Shown: positions 1-11,905, counted from the first letter of the stretch. The stretch: 13,540 nucleotides of DNA from an uncultured Eubacterium sp. (GCA_910589595.1 CAJUTM010000040.1:1-13540), one strand, 5' to 3'. Numbers and translations: made by a program. Notes: generated by a model not told the origin, from the letters alone.

Positions 1-16
1 TGCGTCAGCGAATACT

Positions 17-45
17 ATCTTATCAAAGAAGTTTTCTCTTGTCAA
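17..45 (-). promoter_or_regulatory. Sigma-A-type promoter reading out of the window
   Basis: On the minus strand TTGACA (complement of 40-45) is followed by a 17-base spacer and TAAGAT (complement of 17-22). The -35 is a perfect consensus and the -10 matches 4 of 6. It lies just past the stop codon of the ligase-family gene and points the same way, so it would start a separate transcript for a gene beyond position 1. No hairpin terminator separates the ligase gene from it. The call rests on sequence match only. Confidence 0.6.
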
Positions 46-53
46 CACTTTTT

Positions 54-1928
54 TTACATTTTTTTTGACATTTTTTCGATTTTTTTCTTTCCTGTCCGAG
101 TCCTTTCCACAAGAGCAAATCCGCCCCCCAAAATAACCCAGAAAACGGGAGCGGTGACAATCATGGAATCACAGAACAGGGAAGTAATCACATAGCCCGT
201 AACAGAGATAAGGCAGGCAAAGGATAACATATGCTCCCTATCCATTTCTTTTTCCCGCAGCGACATGGCGGCGCGAAACGCCTTGACAAAATACAATAAT
301 AAAAAGCAGAGAATCAGTACCGCGGAGCTTACGCCCGTTTCCGCAGCCATCTGCAAAAACCAGTTATGCGGCCTGTTGTAAATCACGGAATCCAGTTTGC
401 AAAGTGCCTTTGACGCATAATCGTTGTTCGGGAAAAACCGTTCAAAATTATCCGGCCCCACACCAATAAACAGCGTCTGCGGCAGTTTTGCTATCGTCTT
501 CGACCATGCATAACCCCGATAAGACGCAAACGGATAGAACGCCTTTGGCAGCGCATTTTGCGAGGCAATGCAATCGTCCCAGCGCCCCATGCGGTTCAGG
601 AATTGATATTTCCCTTTATGGCGGGCGAAAAACCATGCCCGATTTCCACAGAAAAAAGTGTAGCCATCGTATCTTTTCTCTCCCTCAAAATAACTGTTGG
701 CCTGTACATAAATTCCCTGATAACGGTTGTCCCCAATCCGATAGACCGGAGCGTCTTTGCGCGCTCTCGCCAGCGATGTCTTCTTTAATTTGGCAATATT
801 TACCGGCAATCCGGCGGTATAAGTGAGCTCTTTGCCGTCTCCATCCTTTAACGTGAGCTTCAAGTTCCCCTTTTCCTTTCGCCAATCTGCCCGCAAAAGA
901 ACGCCTTTCTTTTTAAGTACAACATCCTGCGCACTTGTCTCAATGGATGAAAAGCCGGAAGAAGCCATTTTTTTCGTATCCTCATGCATAAAGCGGGCGC
1001 TCAGCTTGTGCCCCTGCACATAGTCAACAAACAAAAAGAGAAGCACAGAAGCGGTAAAAGCGACAACAGCTTCTATAATAATCCGCTTTCTGTTTTGTTT
1101 TCTTTGAAAAACAGCAAAGAAAAATGCCAAAACTGCAATAATAGCCAATGCAACAATCCCCGCCCTTGACTGGGAGCCATAGAGGCACATCATCATGCCG
1201 GTGAGCGACACAAGACAGATACCGCGCCAGACATATGTCTTCTCCCTGTGAAATCCAACATATGAGAACGGTATTAATAACACCATCATAGTGCCGACAT
1301 AATTAGAATGATATAAAGTAATTACAATGCGCTCACTCTCCACGAGAGAGACATTGGCAATTCCCAACAACTGCCGCAGCCAATCCCAATGCAGATAGTC
1401 GCAGCCAAATATTTGCAGTACGCCGCAGACGGACAGCAGCAGACCGGCAACCGTAAAAATCCGGTTGAGAAAGGAAAGCATATCTGTCTTCCTGTTCTTT
1501 TCACCGTTAATGACAATATATACATAATAGAAAAGTAAAAGATATGCGATTAGGGCGCCGATTGGCTGCATCATCTCCAGTGCACCGCGCCATGAAGTTT
1601 TTGAATCCTCCCCAAACAGAGTCGATAACAGCGCCAGAAACAGATAGCCTGCAGGCAGGACGAATATTTTCGGCATTGCAAATATCTTTCTGCCAAGAAG
1701 CAGGAAGCAGAGCATACAGAACAAAATAACGCCGATAATGACAAATATAAATTCTTTTTTTACACATAAAAAAATATCCGCCATCACAGGGCTTGGATTT
1801 TCCCATCCGGCTCCTGCCAGCAAATTTTCAACCTCCCGATACGCGACAAGTAATGGCAGTATTACTACTGCCATTACTATCGGTATCAAATACGTGATAT
1901 ATGTTTTATCCCATGTTTTCTTACGCAT
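54..1928 (-). CDS. O-antigen ligase/polymerase family (Wzy_C-like) membrane protein
   Basis: A 624-residue polytopic membrane protein with about 12 predicted membrane segments: roughly nine before residue 303 and three after residue 533. Family hallmarks are visible: an HSNY segment near 207-210, SQSRAG at 252-257 after a membrane helix, GVGPDNF at 489-495, and RPHNWFLQ at 519-526 followed by AAETG. Members of this family join or polymerise lipid-linked glycans at the outer face of the membrane. In a Gram-positive cell the substrate would be a capsule, teichoic-type or other cell-wall glycan, not LPS; that is inference. Between the two halves sits a soluble, probably extracytoplasmic region of about 180 residues (about 303-485), larger than the usual loop. 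The start ATG has AAGGGAT about 8 bases upstream. It follows the leucine-rich-repeat gene by 15 bases, so they are probably cotranscribed. The C-terminal tail is basic and encoded by long A runs that remain in frame. The specific glycan cannot be read from the sequence. Confidence 0.8.
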   Translation of the reverse strand: MRKKTWDKTYITYLIPIVMAVVILPLLVAYREVENLLAGAGWENPSPVMADIFLCVKKEFIFVIIGVILFCMLCFLLLGRKIFAMPKIFVLPAGYLFLALLSTLFGEDSKTSWRGALEMMQPIGALIAYLLLFYYVYIVINGEKNRKTDMLSFLNRIFTVAGLLLSVCGVLQIFGCDYLHWDWLRQLLGIANVSLVESERIVITLYHSNYVGTMMVLLIPFSYVGFHREKTYVWRGICLVSLTGMMMCLYGSQSRAGIVALAIIAVLAFFFAVFQRKQNRKRIIIEAVVAFTASVLLFLFVDYVQGHKLSARFMHEDTKKMASSGFSSIETSAQDVVLKKKGVLLRADWRKEKGNLKLTLKDGDGKELTYTAGLPVNIAKLKKTSLARARKDAPVYRIGDNRYQGIYVQANSYFEGEKRYDGYTFFCGNRAWFFARHKGKYQFLNRMGRWDDCIASQNALPKAFYPFASYRGYAWSKTIAKLPQTLFIGVGPDNFERFFPNNDYASKALCKLDSVIYNRPHNWFLQMAAETGVSSAVLILCFLLLYFVKAFRAAMSLREKEMDREHMLSFACLISVTGYVITSLFCDSMIVTAPVFWVILGGGFALVERTRTGKKKIEKMSKKM

Positions 1929-1943
1929 TTGATTTATCCCTTA

Positions 1944-3386
1944 TTATTTTTTTACATTACACTTGCAGCCGATTTTCGCTTTTTTCAAAGCCTTTTTAAA
2001 CTTCTTAATCTGCGCTTTTTTAACTTTAAAAGTAATTTTCTTACAACCCTTAAATGCGTTTTTACTTACCTTTAATGTCTTTGCATTTTTAACGATAACG
2101 GTTTTCAATTTTTTACAATTTTTAAACGCGTTGCCCTTAATCGTTTTCACGCTGGCAGGAATCGTTATCTTCTTTAATTTCTTACAGTTCTTAAACGCAC
2201 CTCCGGAAATTGATACTACCTTTAACTTCTTACCGCCAATCGTAACCGTAGCAGGCACCTTATAGGAAGTGAGCTTCTTAGCGTTTTTCACTTTCGTGAG
2301 CGCTGCTGTCGTCTCGGAAACCGCTTTGAAAACAGCTTTTCCCACAGTAGCTTTTTTCCCTTTCACGGAGCCGCCCTTGCCATCGTCTTTTTTATCGTCC
2401 TTTGGCTGAACCCATTGCTCTTTCGGCGCTGCGCCGCTTACATTAGCCGCCGGATTTGTCACATCGTTTACGCTCATTGTCGCCGTTCCTGTCTCCGGTC
2501 CCATAAACACAAGCAGATGCTCGCCCTTTACATCATTCTCTTTCTCTGCAACAAAGTATCGATTATGTGACTCCGTTCCATCAAGACTATAATAGAAACA
2601 GGAACCGTTTCCATTATTATTTATCTTATACGTTGAATTTCCCTTAAACCGATAGGTAGCCGTCTCTCCTGCCCCCAGAGTGACCGTCTGACCTGCCTTG
2701 TATTCGAGCAGCGTATTGAGACTGGCGGTATCGTTTATATTCAGCATACGGAAATTCGTTACCGCGTTCGTCCGGTTTACGGCGTGGACATAATAGCCGC
2801 CATTTAACTTTGACAGATAAAATCTCTCCGGTGCAAAAGAACTTTCCTCAGCCAGAGAATACAGGGTTACATCTACATTTTCATTGCTGCAGGCAAGCAT
2901 ATGCTTTGCCTCCGTCGCACTGCTCATATAGTAGATTTTTTCTTCATTTGGCTTTAACGGCACTTTCGTTCCGGCCTGATACGTCTCAAACTTATTGGCC
3001 GTATTTTTCACGGAAACCGTCTTTACCGCTCCGGTAAAAGGAGCCGATTGCGCTCTTACTTTCAATCCATATTTGACATTTCCATATAAATCTTTTTCCG
3101 AATAAAACCTTGCGCCCGCCCTCGCTTCTTTTACATACATATAGGATGTAGCAAACATACTATACATCGGGGAAACCGTATTATCTTCCCATACGAGCTG
3201 ATATTTTGCAGATACCTGCTCAAACTCCGGCCACACTGTTACTTCATCCGCAGTAAAGCGAATTTCTTTGATTCCCTTGCTCTCCTCTGCTCTGGCAGTA
3301 CTCGGCTGCAGACCGAGGATTAACGCTGCCGCTAATACTAATGCTACTAATTGTTTGGATAGTTGTTTTAACTCTCTTACTCTCAT
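1944..3386 (-). CDS. Secreted BspA-like leucine-rich-repeat protein
   Basis: A 480-residue exported protein. Residues 1-33 form a Sec signal peptide: basic start, hydrophobic core at about 13-27, and an A-R-A cleavage site before EES. Residues 34 to about 320 are beta-rich with no domain I can name; repeated patterns such as LKPNEEKIYY and LGAGETATYRF suggest two or more beta-sandwich modules. A charged linker (about 325-345, rich in K, D and G) leads to three BspA/LRR_5-type repeats: GGAFKNCKKLKKI near 395, GNAFKNCKKLKTV near 418 and KNAFKGCKKITF near 442. The tail is extremely lysine-rich. No LPXTG motif or membrane anchor is seen, so attachment may be by charge to wall polymers or glycans (inference). 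GGAGG lies six bases before the ATG. It follows rpoC by 34 bases without a terminator and precedes the ligase-family gene by 15, suggesting a shared transcript. Role unknown; adhesion or wall binding is plausible for the family. Confidence 0.85.
   Translation of the reverse strand: MRVRELKQLSKQLVALVLAAALILGLQPSTARAEESKGIKEIRFTADEVTVWPEFEQVSAKYQLVWEDNTVSPMYSMFATSYMYVKEARAGARFYSEKDLYGNVKYGLKVRAQSAPFTGAVKTVSVKNTANKFETYQAGTKVPLKPNEEKIYYMSSATEAKHMLACSNENVDVTLYSLAEESSFAPERFYLSKLNGGYYVHAVNRTNAVTNFRMLNINDTASLNTLLEYKAGQTVTLGAGETATYRFKGNSTYKINNNGNGSCFYYSLDGTESHNRYFVAEKENDVKGEHLLVFMGPETGTATMSVNDVTNPAANVSGAAPKEQWVQPKDDKKDDGKGGSVKGKKATVGKAVFKAVSETTAALTKVKNAKKLTSYKVPATVTIGGKKLKVVSISGGAFKNCKKLKKITIPASVKTIKGNAFKNCKKLKTVIVKNAKTLKVSKNAFKGCKKITFKVKKAQIKKFKKALKKAKIGCKCNVKK
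2040..2199 (-). repeat. Three tandem LRR-encoding DNA repeats
   Basis: Related 19-base cores occur at 2040-2058, 2112-2130 and 2181-2199 (plus-strand form near CTTACAATTCTTAAACGCG). Starts are 72 and 69 bases apart, that is 24 and 23 codons, matching the protein repeat unit AFKNCKKL. They are coding repeats inside the exoprotein gene and could recombine to change repeat number. Confidence 0.7.
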
Positions 3387-3420
3387 CTTTTTCCTCCATT
3401 TCCTGTGTCTGTTACGTTAG

Positions 3421-7176
<3,756 letters not shown>

Positions 7177-7192
7177 ATATATACCGTCCTTT

Positions 7193-10100
7193 CTATCCTT
7201 CTACACCGATGCTACTGTCATCATCCAGACCCTCCAGTTCCGTTTCACGGAAACCGGCAGCTTCAAAGGATTCGTCTCCGATTTCATAACTCTTATCATT
7301 GATGAGCTCATTTACATTTTCATTCGAGCCGTCTTCCAACGTCTCCGCCATCTGAATCTCTTCGCCCTCTTCGTCCAGAACAGAAACATCCAGTCCCAGC
7401 GCCTGCAGCTCTTTGAGCAATACTTTAAAGGACTCCGGAATGCCGGGTTCGGAAATGTTATCACCTTTGATAATTGCCTCGTATGTTTTCACACGTCCCA
7501 CTACATCGTCCGACTTAACCGTCAAAATCTCCTGCAGCGTATAAGCGGCGCCATACGCCTCCAGCGCCCACACTTCCATCTCTCCGAAGCGCTGTCCGCC
7601 AAATTGTGCCTTACCGCCAAGCGGCTGCTGCGTAACGAGTGAATAAGGACCTGTCGAACGGGCGTGGATTTTATCATCAACCAAGTGGTGGAGCTTCAAA
7701 TAGTGCATGAAGCCAATCGTCACTTCGCCGTCAAAATACTCGCCGGTACGGCCGTCGCGGAGCTGGACTTTTCCATCTTCCTTAATCGGCACGCCTGCCC
7801 ATTCTTTTCTGTACTCCTGATTGTTGAGCAGATATTCCATTACCTGCGGCTCAAGAATATCTTTATATTTCTTTTCAAACTCTTCCAGCGGCGTATTGAC
7901 ATAGTCGTTTGCCAGCTTCAGAGTATCCATAATATCAATTTCGTTGGCACCGTCAAATACCGGAGTCGCCACATTAAAACCAAGTACCTTGGCTGCCAGA
8001 CTCAAATGGATTTCCAATACCTGTCCGATATTCATACGTGATGGCACGCCCAGCGGATTCAACACGATATCCAGCGGACGTCCGTTCGGCAGAAACGGCA
8101 TATCTTCTACCGGCAACACGCGGGAAACGACACCCTTATTTCCGTGGCGTCCGGCCATCTTATCGCCGACCTGAATCTTTCTCTTCTGCGCGATATAAAT
8201 ACGCACGGTCTGGTTGACGCCCGGCGACAATTCGTCTCCATTTTCACGGGTAAATACTTTGGCATCTACTACAATACCAAACTCACCGTGCGGAACGCGA
8301 AGAGAAGTATCCCGAACTTCGCGTGCTTTTTCTCCAAAGATAGCACGGAGAAGTCTCTCCTCCGCCGTCAGTTCCGTCTCGCCCTTCGGCGTAACCTTGC
8401 CGACGAGAATATCTCCGGCTCGGACTTCCGCACCGATACGGATAATACCGTATTCATCCAAATCCTTTAAGGCATCATCACCGACGCCCGGCACATCTCT
8501 GGTAATCTCTTCCGGCCCCAGCTTCGTATCGCGCGCCTCGGTCTCGTATTCATTGATATGAACGGAAGTATACACATCCTCCTGCACGAGTCTCTCGCTC
8601 AAAAGGACAGCGTCCTCGTAATTGTAACCTTCCCATGTCATAAAGCCGATGAGCGGATTCTTACCAAGCGCAATCTCACCGCCCGAGGTAGACGGGCCGT
8701 CGGCAATCACCTGTCCTGCCTCTACTTCTTCTCCCTTTGTTACAATCGGTCTCTGGTTCATACATGTGCCCTGATTACTGCGGACAAACTTGGATAATTT
8801 ATATTCATCAATATTACCGTCTTTTTTGCGTATCAGCACGCGGTTTGTCTCTGCGCGCTCTACCTTGCCACCCTCTCTGGCAACAACACAGTTTCCAGAA
8901 TCGACAGCCGCTTTCATCTCCATACCGGTTCCTACCGCAGGAGCTTCCGTAACAAGAAGCGGAACTGCCTGACGCTGCATGTTGGAACCCATCAGGGCAC
9001 GGTTCGCATCGTCATTCTCCAAGAACGGTATCATCGCTGTGGCCACGGAAAATACCATCTTCGGCGAAACGTCCATATAGTCAATTTTGCTGCGCTCAAA
9101 TTCCGACGTCTCCTCGCGGAAACGGCCGGAAATGTTCTTGCGGACAAAATGACCGTTTTCATCTAACTGCTCATTGGCCTGCGCCACATGATAGCGGTCT
9201 TCTTCATCCGCCGTCATATAGACAACTTCATCCGTAACAAGCGGGTTTTTCGGGTCTGTCTTGTCTACTTTGCGATATGGCGCCTCGACAAAACCGTATT
9301 CATTAATGCGCGCATACGACGCCAGCGAGTTAATCAAACCAATATTCGGCCCCTCGGGAGTCTCTACCGGACACATTCTTCCATAATGGGAATAGTGTAC
9401 GTCGCGCACCTCAAATCCAGCTCTGTCACGAGACAAACCGCCCGGCCCGAGCGCTGACAGACGGCGTTTGTGCGTCAGTTCCGACAACGGATTATTCTGG
9501 TCCATAAACTGCGACAACTGGGAACTTCCGAAAAATTCTTTTACCGCAGCCGTCACCGGTTTAATGTTAATCAGCGACTGTGCGGAAATTCCCTCGATAT
9601 CCTGCGTCGTCATGCGCTCACGCACAACGCGCTCCATACGAGAAAGACCGATACGGTACTGATTTTGTAACAACTCTCCGACCGCACGAATACGGCGGTT
9701 TCCCAAGTGGTCGATATCGTCGTCATTTCCCAAGCCATATTCCAAATGAATATTGTAATTAATGGAAGCAAAAATATCTTCTTTCGTTATGTGCTTTGGA
9801 ATCAGCAGGGCAACGCTTTTCTTAATCGCCTCATAGCGTTCTTCCAAACTGTCATATTTTTCTAAAATCTCCTTTAATTTCGGAAAATAAACTTCTTCCG
9901 TAATCCCTAATTCATTTTTGTCCGCTTCCGGCAGGAATGTATGCAAATCTACCATCATGTTGGAGAGAACTTTGACAACATGACCCTCCTCGGTATCCAT
10001 CATAACAAACGGAATGGCGGCGTTCTGAATCTGCACGGCCAGTTCTTCCGTAACCATCGTTCCGGCCTCGGCGATTACTTCACCAGTCTCCTGACTCACA

Positions 10101-10993
10101 GCGTCCTCAGCCAGAGTGAAACCGACGATACGGTTGCGGAACGCCAATTTTTTATTGAATTTATAACGTCCGACTTTCGCCAAATCATAACGCCGTACGT
10201 CAAAGAACATATTGTGAATCAGGCTCTCTGCGCTGTCCACAGCCAAAGGCTCACCAGGACGGAGCTTTTTATATAATTCCAACAGACCATCCTGATAATT
10301 ATCGGAAGGGTCTTTGGCAAAGCTCGCCCGAATCTTCGGCTCATCGCCGAACATATCCAAAATCTCCTGATTGGTTCCTATACCAAGCGAGCGGAGAAGC
10401 ACCGTAATCGGCACCTTTCTATTTCTATCTACACGAACGTAAAATATATCATTGGAGTCTGTCTCATATTCCAACCATGCGCCACGGTTGGGAATAACAG
10501 TTGAAGAATACAATTCCTTACCAATCTTATCATGAGCAATTCCATAATAAATTCCGGGAGAACGAACTAACTGACTGACAATAACACGCTCGGCGCCATT
10601 GATAATAAATGTACCGGTCGCAGTCATCAGCGGTAAATCACCCATAAATATATCATGCTCACTGATTTCCTCTGTCTCATTATTATGGAGTCTCACCTTT
10701 ACTTTTAACGGCGCTGCATAAGTTGCATCACGCTCCTTACACTCCTCGATGGAATATTTCACATCATCTTTGCACAATTCAAAGCTCACAAATTCAAGGC
10801 TCAAATTGCCGTTGTAATCCGCAATTGGCGAAATATCGCGGAAAACCTCATTTAAACCCTCTTCCAGAAACCATTTGTACGAATCAGTCTGCACCTCAAT
10901 CAGGTTCGGCATCTTCAATACTTCTTTCTGTTTTGAGTAGCTCATTCTGACGCCTTTGCCAACTTGGACAGGGCGTATTCTGTTTTTCTCCAT
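7193..10993 (-). CDS. rpoB: DNA-directed RNA polymerase subunit beta
   Basis: A protein of 1266 residues from the ATG at 10993, full length for clostridial beta. It forms the other half of the RNA polymerase catalytic cleft and the rifampicin pocket. The rifampicin region begins with FFGSSQLSQF near residue 487 and carries the wild-type residues equivalent to E. coli Q513, D516, H526 and S531 (here Q495, D498, H508, S513), so it predicts no classical rifampicin resistance at those sites. Further hallmarks are EGYNYEDA near 788, GDKMAGRHGNKG near 943 and the C-terminal HARSTGPYSLVTQQPLGGKA near 1110. The C-terminus carries an acidic extension. An upstream in-frame GTG at 11005 is unlikely as start because it overlaps the AAGGAG ribosome binding site itself; that AAGGAG sits about 11 bases before the chosen ATG. 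Transcribed from the promoter at 11088-11116 and followed by rpoC. rplJ and rplL are not directly upstream. Confidence 0.98.
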   Translation of the reverse strand: MEKNRIRPVQVGKGVRMSYSKQKEVLKMPNLIEVQTDSYKWFLEEGLNEVFRDISPIADYNGNLSLEFVSFELCKDDVKYSIEECKERDATYAAPLKVKVRLHNNETEEISEHDIFMGDLPLMTATGTFIINGAERVIVSQLVRSPGIYYGIAHDKIGKELYSSTVIPNRGAWLEYETDSNDIFYVRVDRNRKVPITVLLRSLGIGTNQEILDMFGDEPKIRASFAKDPSDNYQDGLLELYKKLRPGEPLAVDSAESLIHNMFFDVRRYDLAKVGRYKFNKKLAFRNRIVGFTLAEDAVSQETGEVIAEAGTMVTEELAVQIQNAAIPFVMMDTEEGHVVKVLSNMMVDLHTFLPEADKNELGITEEVYFPKLKEILEKYDSLEERYEAIKKSVALLIPKHITKEDIFASINYNIHLEYGLGNDDDIDHLGNRRIRAVGELLQNQYRIGLSRMERVVRERMTTQDIEGISAQSLINIKPVTAAVKEFFGSSQLSQFMDQNNPLSELTHKRRLSALGPGGLSRDRAGFEVRDVHYSHYGRMCPVETPEGPNIGLINSLASYARINEYGFVEAPYRKVDKTDPKNPLVTDEVVYMTADEEDRYHVAQANEQLDENGHFVRKNISGRFREETSEFERSKIDYMDVSPKMVFSVATAMIPFLENDDANRALMGSNMQRQAVPLLVTEAPAVGTGMEMKAAVDSGNCVVAREGGKVERAETNRVLIRKKDGNIDEYKLSKFVRSNQGTCMNQRPIVTKGEEVEAGQVIADGPSTSGGEIALGKNPLIGFMTWEGYNYEDAVLLSERLVQEDVYTSVHINEYETEARDTKLGPEEITRDVPGVGDDALKDLDEYGIIRIGAEVRAGDILVGKVTPKGETELTAEERLLRAIFGEKAREVRDTSLRVPHGEFGIVVDAKVFTRENGDELSPGVNQTVRIYIAQKRKIQVGDKMAGRHGNKGVVSRVLPVEDMPFLPNGRPLDIVLNPLGVPSRMNIGQVLEIHLSLAAKVLGFNVATPVFDGANEIDIMDTLKLANDYVNTPLEEFEKKYKDILEPQVMEYLLNNQEYRKEWAGVPIKEDGKVQLRDGRTGEYFDGEVTIGFMHYLKLHHLVDDKIHARSTGPYSLVTQQPLGGKAQFGGQRFGEMEVWALEAYGAAYTLQEILTVKSDDVVGRVKTYEAIIKGDNISEPGIPESFKVLLKELQALGLDVSVLDEEGEEIQMAETLEDGSNENVNELINDKSYEIGDESFEAAGFRETELEGLDDDSSIGVEG

Positions 10994-11026
10994 TGATGAT
11001 TTCACTCCTTGTCTTTTCTACAAAAC

Positions 11027-11073
11027 TGTGGTATACTGTTATCAAATAGGTTTATTAAGCCTACCATACCACA
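11027..11073 (-). promoter_or_regulatory. rpoB leader inverted repeat (possible RNA hairpin)
   Basis: The untranslated leader between the inferred transcription start (near 11081) and the rpoB ATG is about 88 bases long. It contains perfect 8-base inverted arms TGTGGTAT (complement of 11066-11073) and ATACCACA (complement of 11027-11034), separated by 31 bases that include a second, inner palindrome. The 3' arm ends about 18 bases before the AAGGAG. There is no T run after the stem, so it does not look like a terminator or attenuator. It could be an RNA hairpin affecting translation or stability, or paired protein-binding sites. Function is not known. Confidence 0.4.
11047..11063. promoter_or_regulatory. 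Imperfect 17-bp palindrome, candidate operator
   Basis: The minus strand reads TAGGCTTAATAAACCTA, a palindrome centred on one A with 7 of 8 base pairs matching (one C/A mismatch). It sits inside the rpoB leader, about 20 to 35 bases after the inferred transcription start, where a bound repressor could act as a roadblock. It may equally be the loop part of the larger leader hairpin. No cognate regulator is recognised. Confidence 0.3.
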
Positions 11074-11087
11074 ATAGTGCATTTTCT

Positions 11088-11116
11088 ATCGTACCACAAA
11101 TGTAGTCTGCTGTCAA
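11088..11116 (-). promoter_or_regulatory. Main rpoB promoter, sigma-A with extended -10
   Basis: The minus strand carries TTGACA (complement of 11111-11116), a 17-base spacer ending in TGTGG, and TACGAT (complement of 11088-11093). The -35 is perfect, the spacing is optimal, and the TG one base before the -10 gives an extended -10 element. This predicts very strong constitutive transcription starting near 11081. It lies downstream of the kinase terminator, so the rpoB operon has its own promoter and does not depend on upstream genes. Confidence 0.85.
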
Positions 11117-11145
11117 GCATTTGTCAGGTACTTTTTTTGTCCCCG

Positions 11146-11181
11146 AAAAAGGCAAAGAGTGCGCTCAAAAACACGCACTCT
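11146..11181 (-). terminator. Intrinsic terminator after the kinase gene
   Basis: Perfect 8-base arms AGAGTGCG (complement of 11174-11181) and CGCACTCT (complement of 11156-11163) flank a 10-base loop rich in T. They are followed on the minus strand by TTGCC and a run of five T. It lies about 38 bases past the kinase stop codon and upstream of the rpoB promoter, separating the two transcription units. The T tract is interrupted, so efficiency may be moderate. Confidence 0.75.
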
Positions 11182-11218
11182 ATCCATCCGGCAAAACACT
11201 TTTATTTGTCTGGCTGCC

Positions 11219-11809
11219 CTATGACAATTTATTAATAAATGCTTCTAAAATCTCTGCCGTTCCCTCTATTCCAAGCAAGCTGCTATTGATACAGATATCA
11301 TAATTTCGGGAATCTCCCCATTTAAAATCGGAGAAATAATTATGATATCTCTTTCTCGACCGGTCATGGCGCTCACATTTGAACACTGCCTCCTGCCTTG
11401 ATACCCCAAACTTGTCCATTGTATGACGCAGTTTTGTCTCTTCATCCCCAACAACAAAGATGGACACAAGCCCCTCCCTGTCTTTCAAAACAGTTTCCGA
11501 GCAGCGCCCCAAAACGACAAATGATTCGCCGCTGTCCGCTCTCTTTCTCAGAAAATCAAACTGCATTTGCGCCAGATTCTCTTCCATCGAGTTGGAATGT
11601 CCTTTCACCCGCCTCGATAACAGGCGGTTTCTCGGCTTCTCGTCAACACTTTCTAACATTTCCGGCTTAATGTTCTTTTCCTGCGCAATCTCCTCTAACA
11701 TGTTGCGGTCGTAGAACTGCAATCCTAAATCCTGTGCAATTTTCTGCGCAATCTCGCGTCCTCCGGTTCCATATTCACGACTAATGGATATAATCTGTTG
11801 TTTTGCCAT
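11219..11809 (-). CDS. Cytidylate kinase-like family protein (Cytidylate_kin2)
   Basis: A 196-residue P-loop NTPase of the Cytidylate_kin2 type. It begins MAKQQIISISREYGTGGREI; the glycine-rich GTGGR at 14-18 is the phosphate-binding loop, with the pattern these proteins use in place of a classical Walker A. FYDRNMLEEIA near 32-42, VLGRCSETVL near 99-108 and a basic RHDRSRKRYHNYF stretch near 147-159 fit the family; the latter is probably lid and substrate contacts. Family members resemble CMP kinase, but their true substrate is often unproven and many genomes also carry a standard cmk, so calling this the housekeeping CMP kinase would be too strong. I chose the ATG at 11809 because GGAGG lies five bases before it; an upstream ATG at 11842 would add 11 residues and include that GGAGG in the coding part. 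A terminator follows it. Confidence 0.85.
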   Translation of the reverse strand: MAKQQIISISREYGTGGREIAQKIAQDLGLQFYDRNMLEEIAQEKNIKPEMLESVDEKPRNRLLSRRVKGHSNSMEENLAQMQFDFLRKRADSGESFVVLGRCSETVLKDREGLVSIFVVGDEETKLRHTMDKFGVSRQEAVFKCERHDRSRKRYHNYFSDFKWGDSRNYDICINSSLLGIEGTAEILEAFINKLS

Positions 11810-11905
11810 AATGCCCTCCATTCCGGTGCAAACTGCGAACATGTATTCCGCATTCTGTATGCTCCCTGTTTCTTTTATATTTTGATTACTGTTTTCTTAA
11901 TACTA

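Noticed and set aside
65..70. Plus-strand TTGACA in the ligase tail region
   Set aside because: No acceptable -10 lies 16-18 bases downstream and it is within coding sequence.
2040..2199. Regularly spaced repeats reminiscent of a small CRISPR array
   Set aside because: Spacing equals 23-24 codons, the units are in frame and encode leucine-rich repeats; the spacers are also similar to each other.
1963..2265. Plus-strand hydrophobic open frame resembling a membrane peptide
   Set aside because: It is the reverse of the lysine-rich repeat region: AAA codons read backwards as TTT give artificial phenylalanine and leucine runs.
9471..9575. Rifampicin-resistance changes in rpoB
   Set aside because: The four main resistance positions are all wild type, so there is no sign of a classical resistance allele.
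11843..11905. Possible promoter for the kinase (TATAAA near 11875)
   Set aside because: The sequence 17 bases upstream is a poor -35 (ATTAAG) and the region is generally AT-rich, so the match is not convincing.
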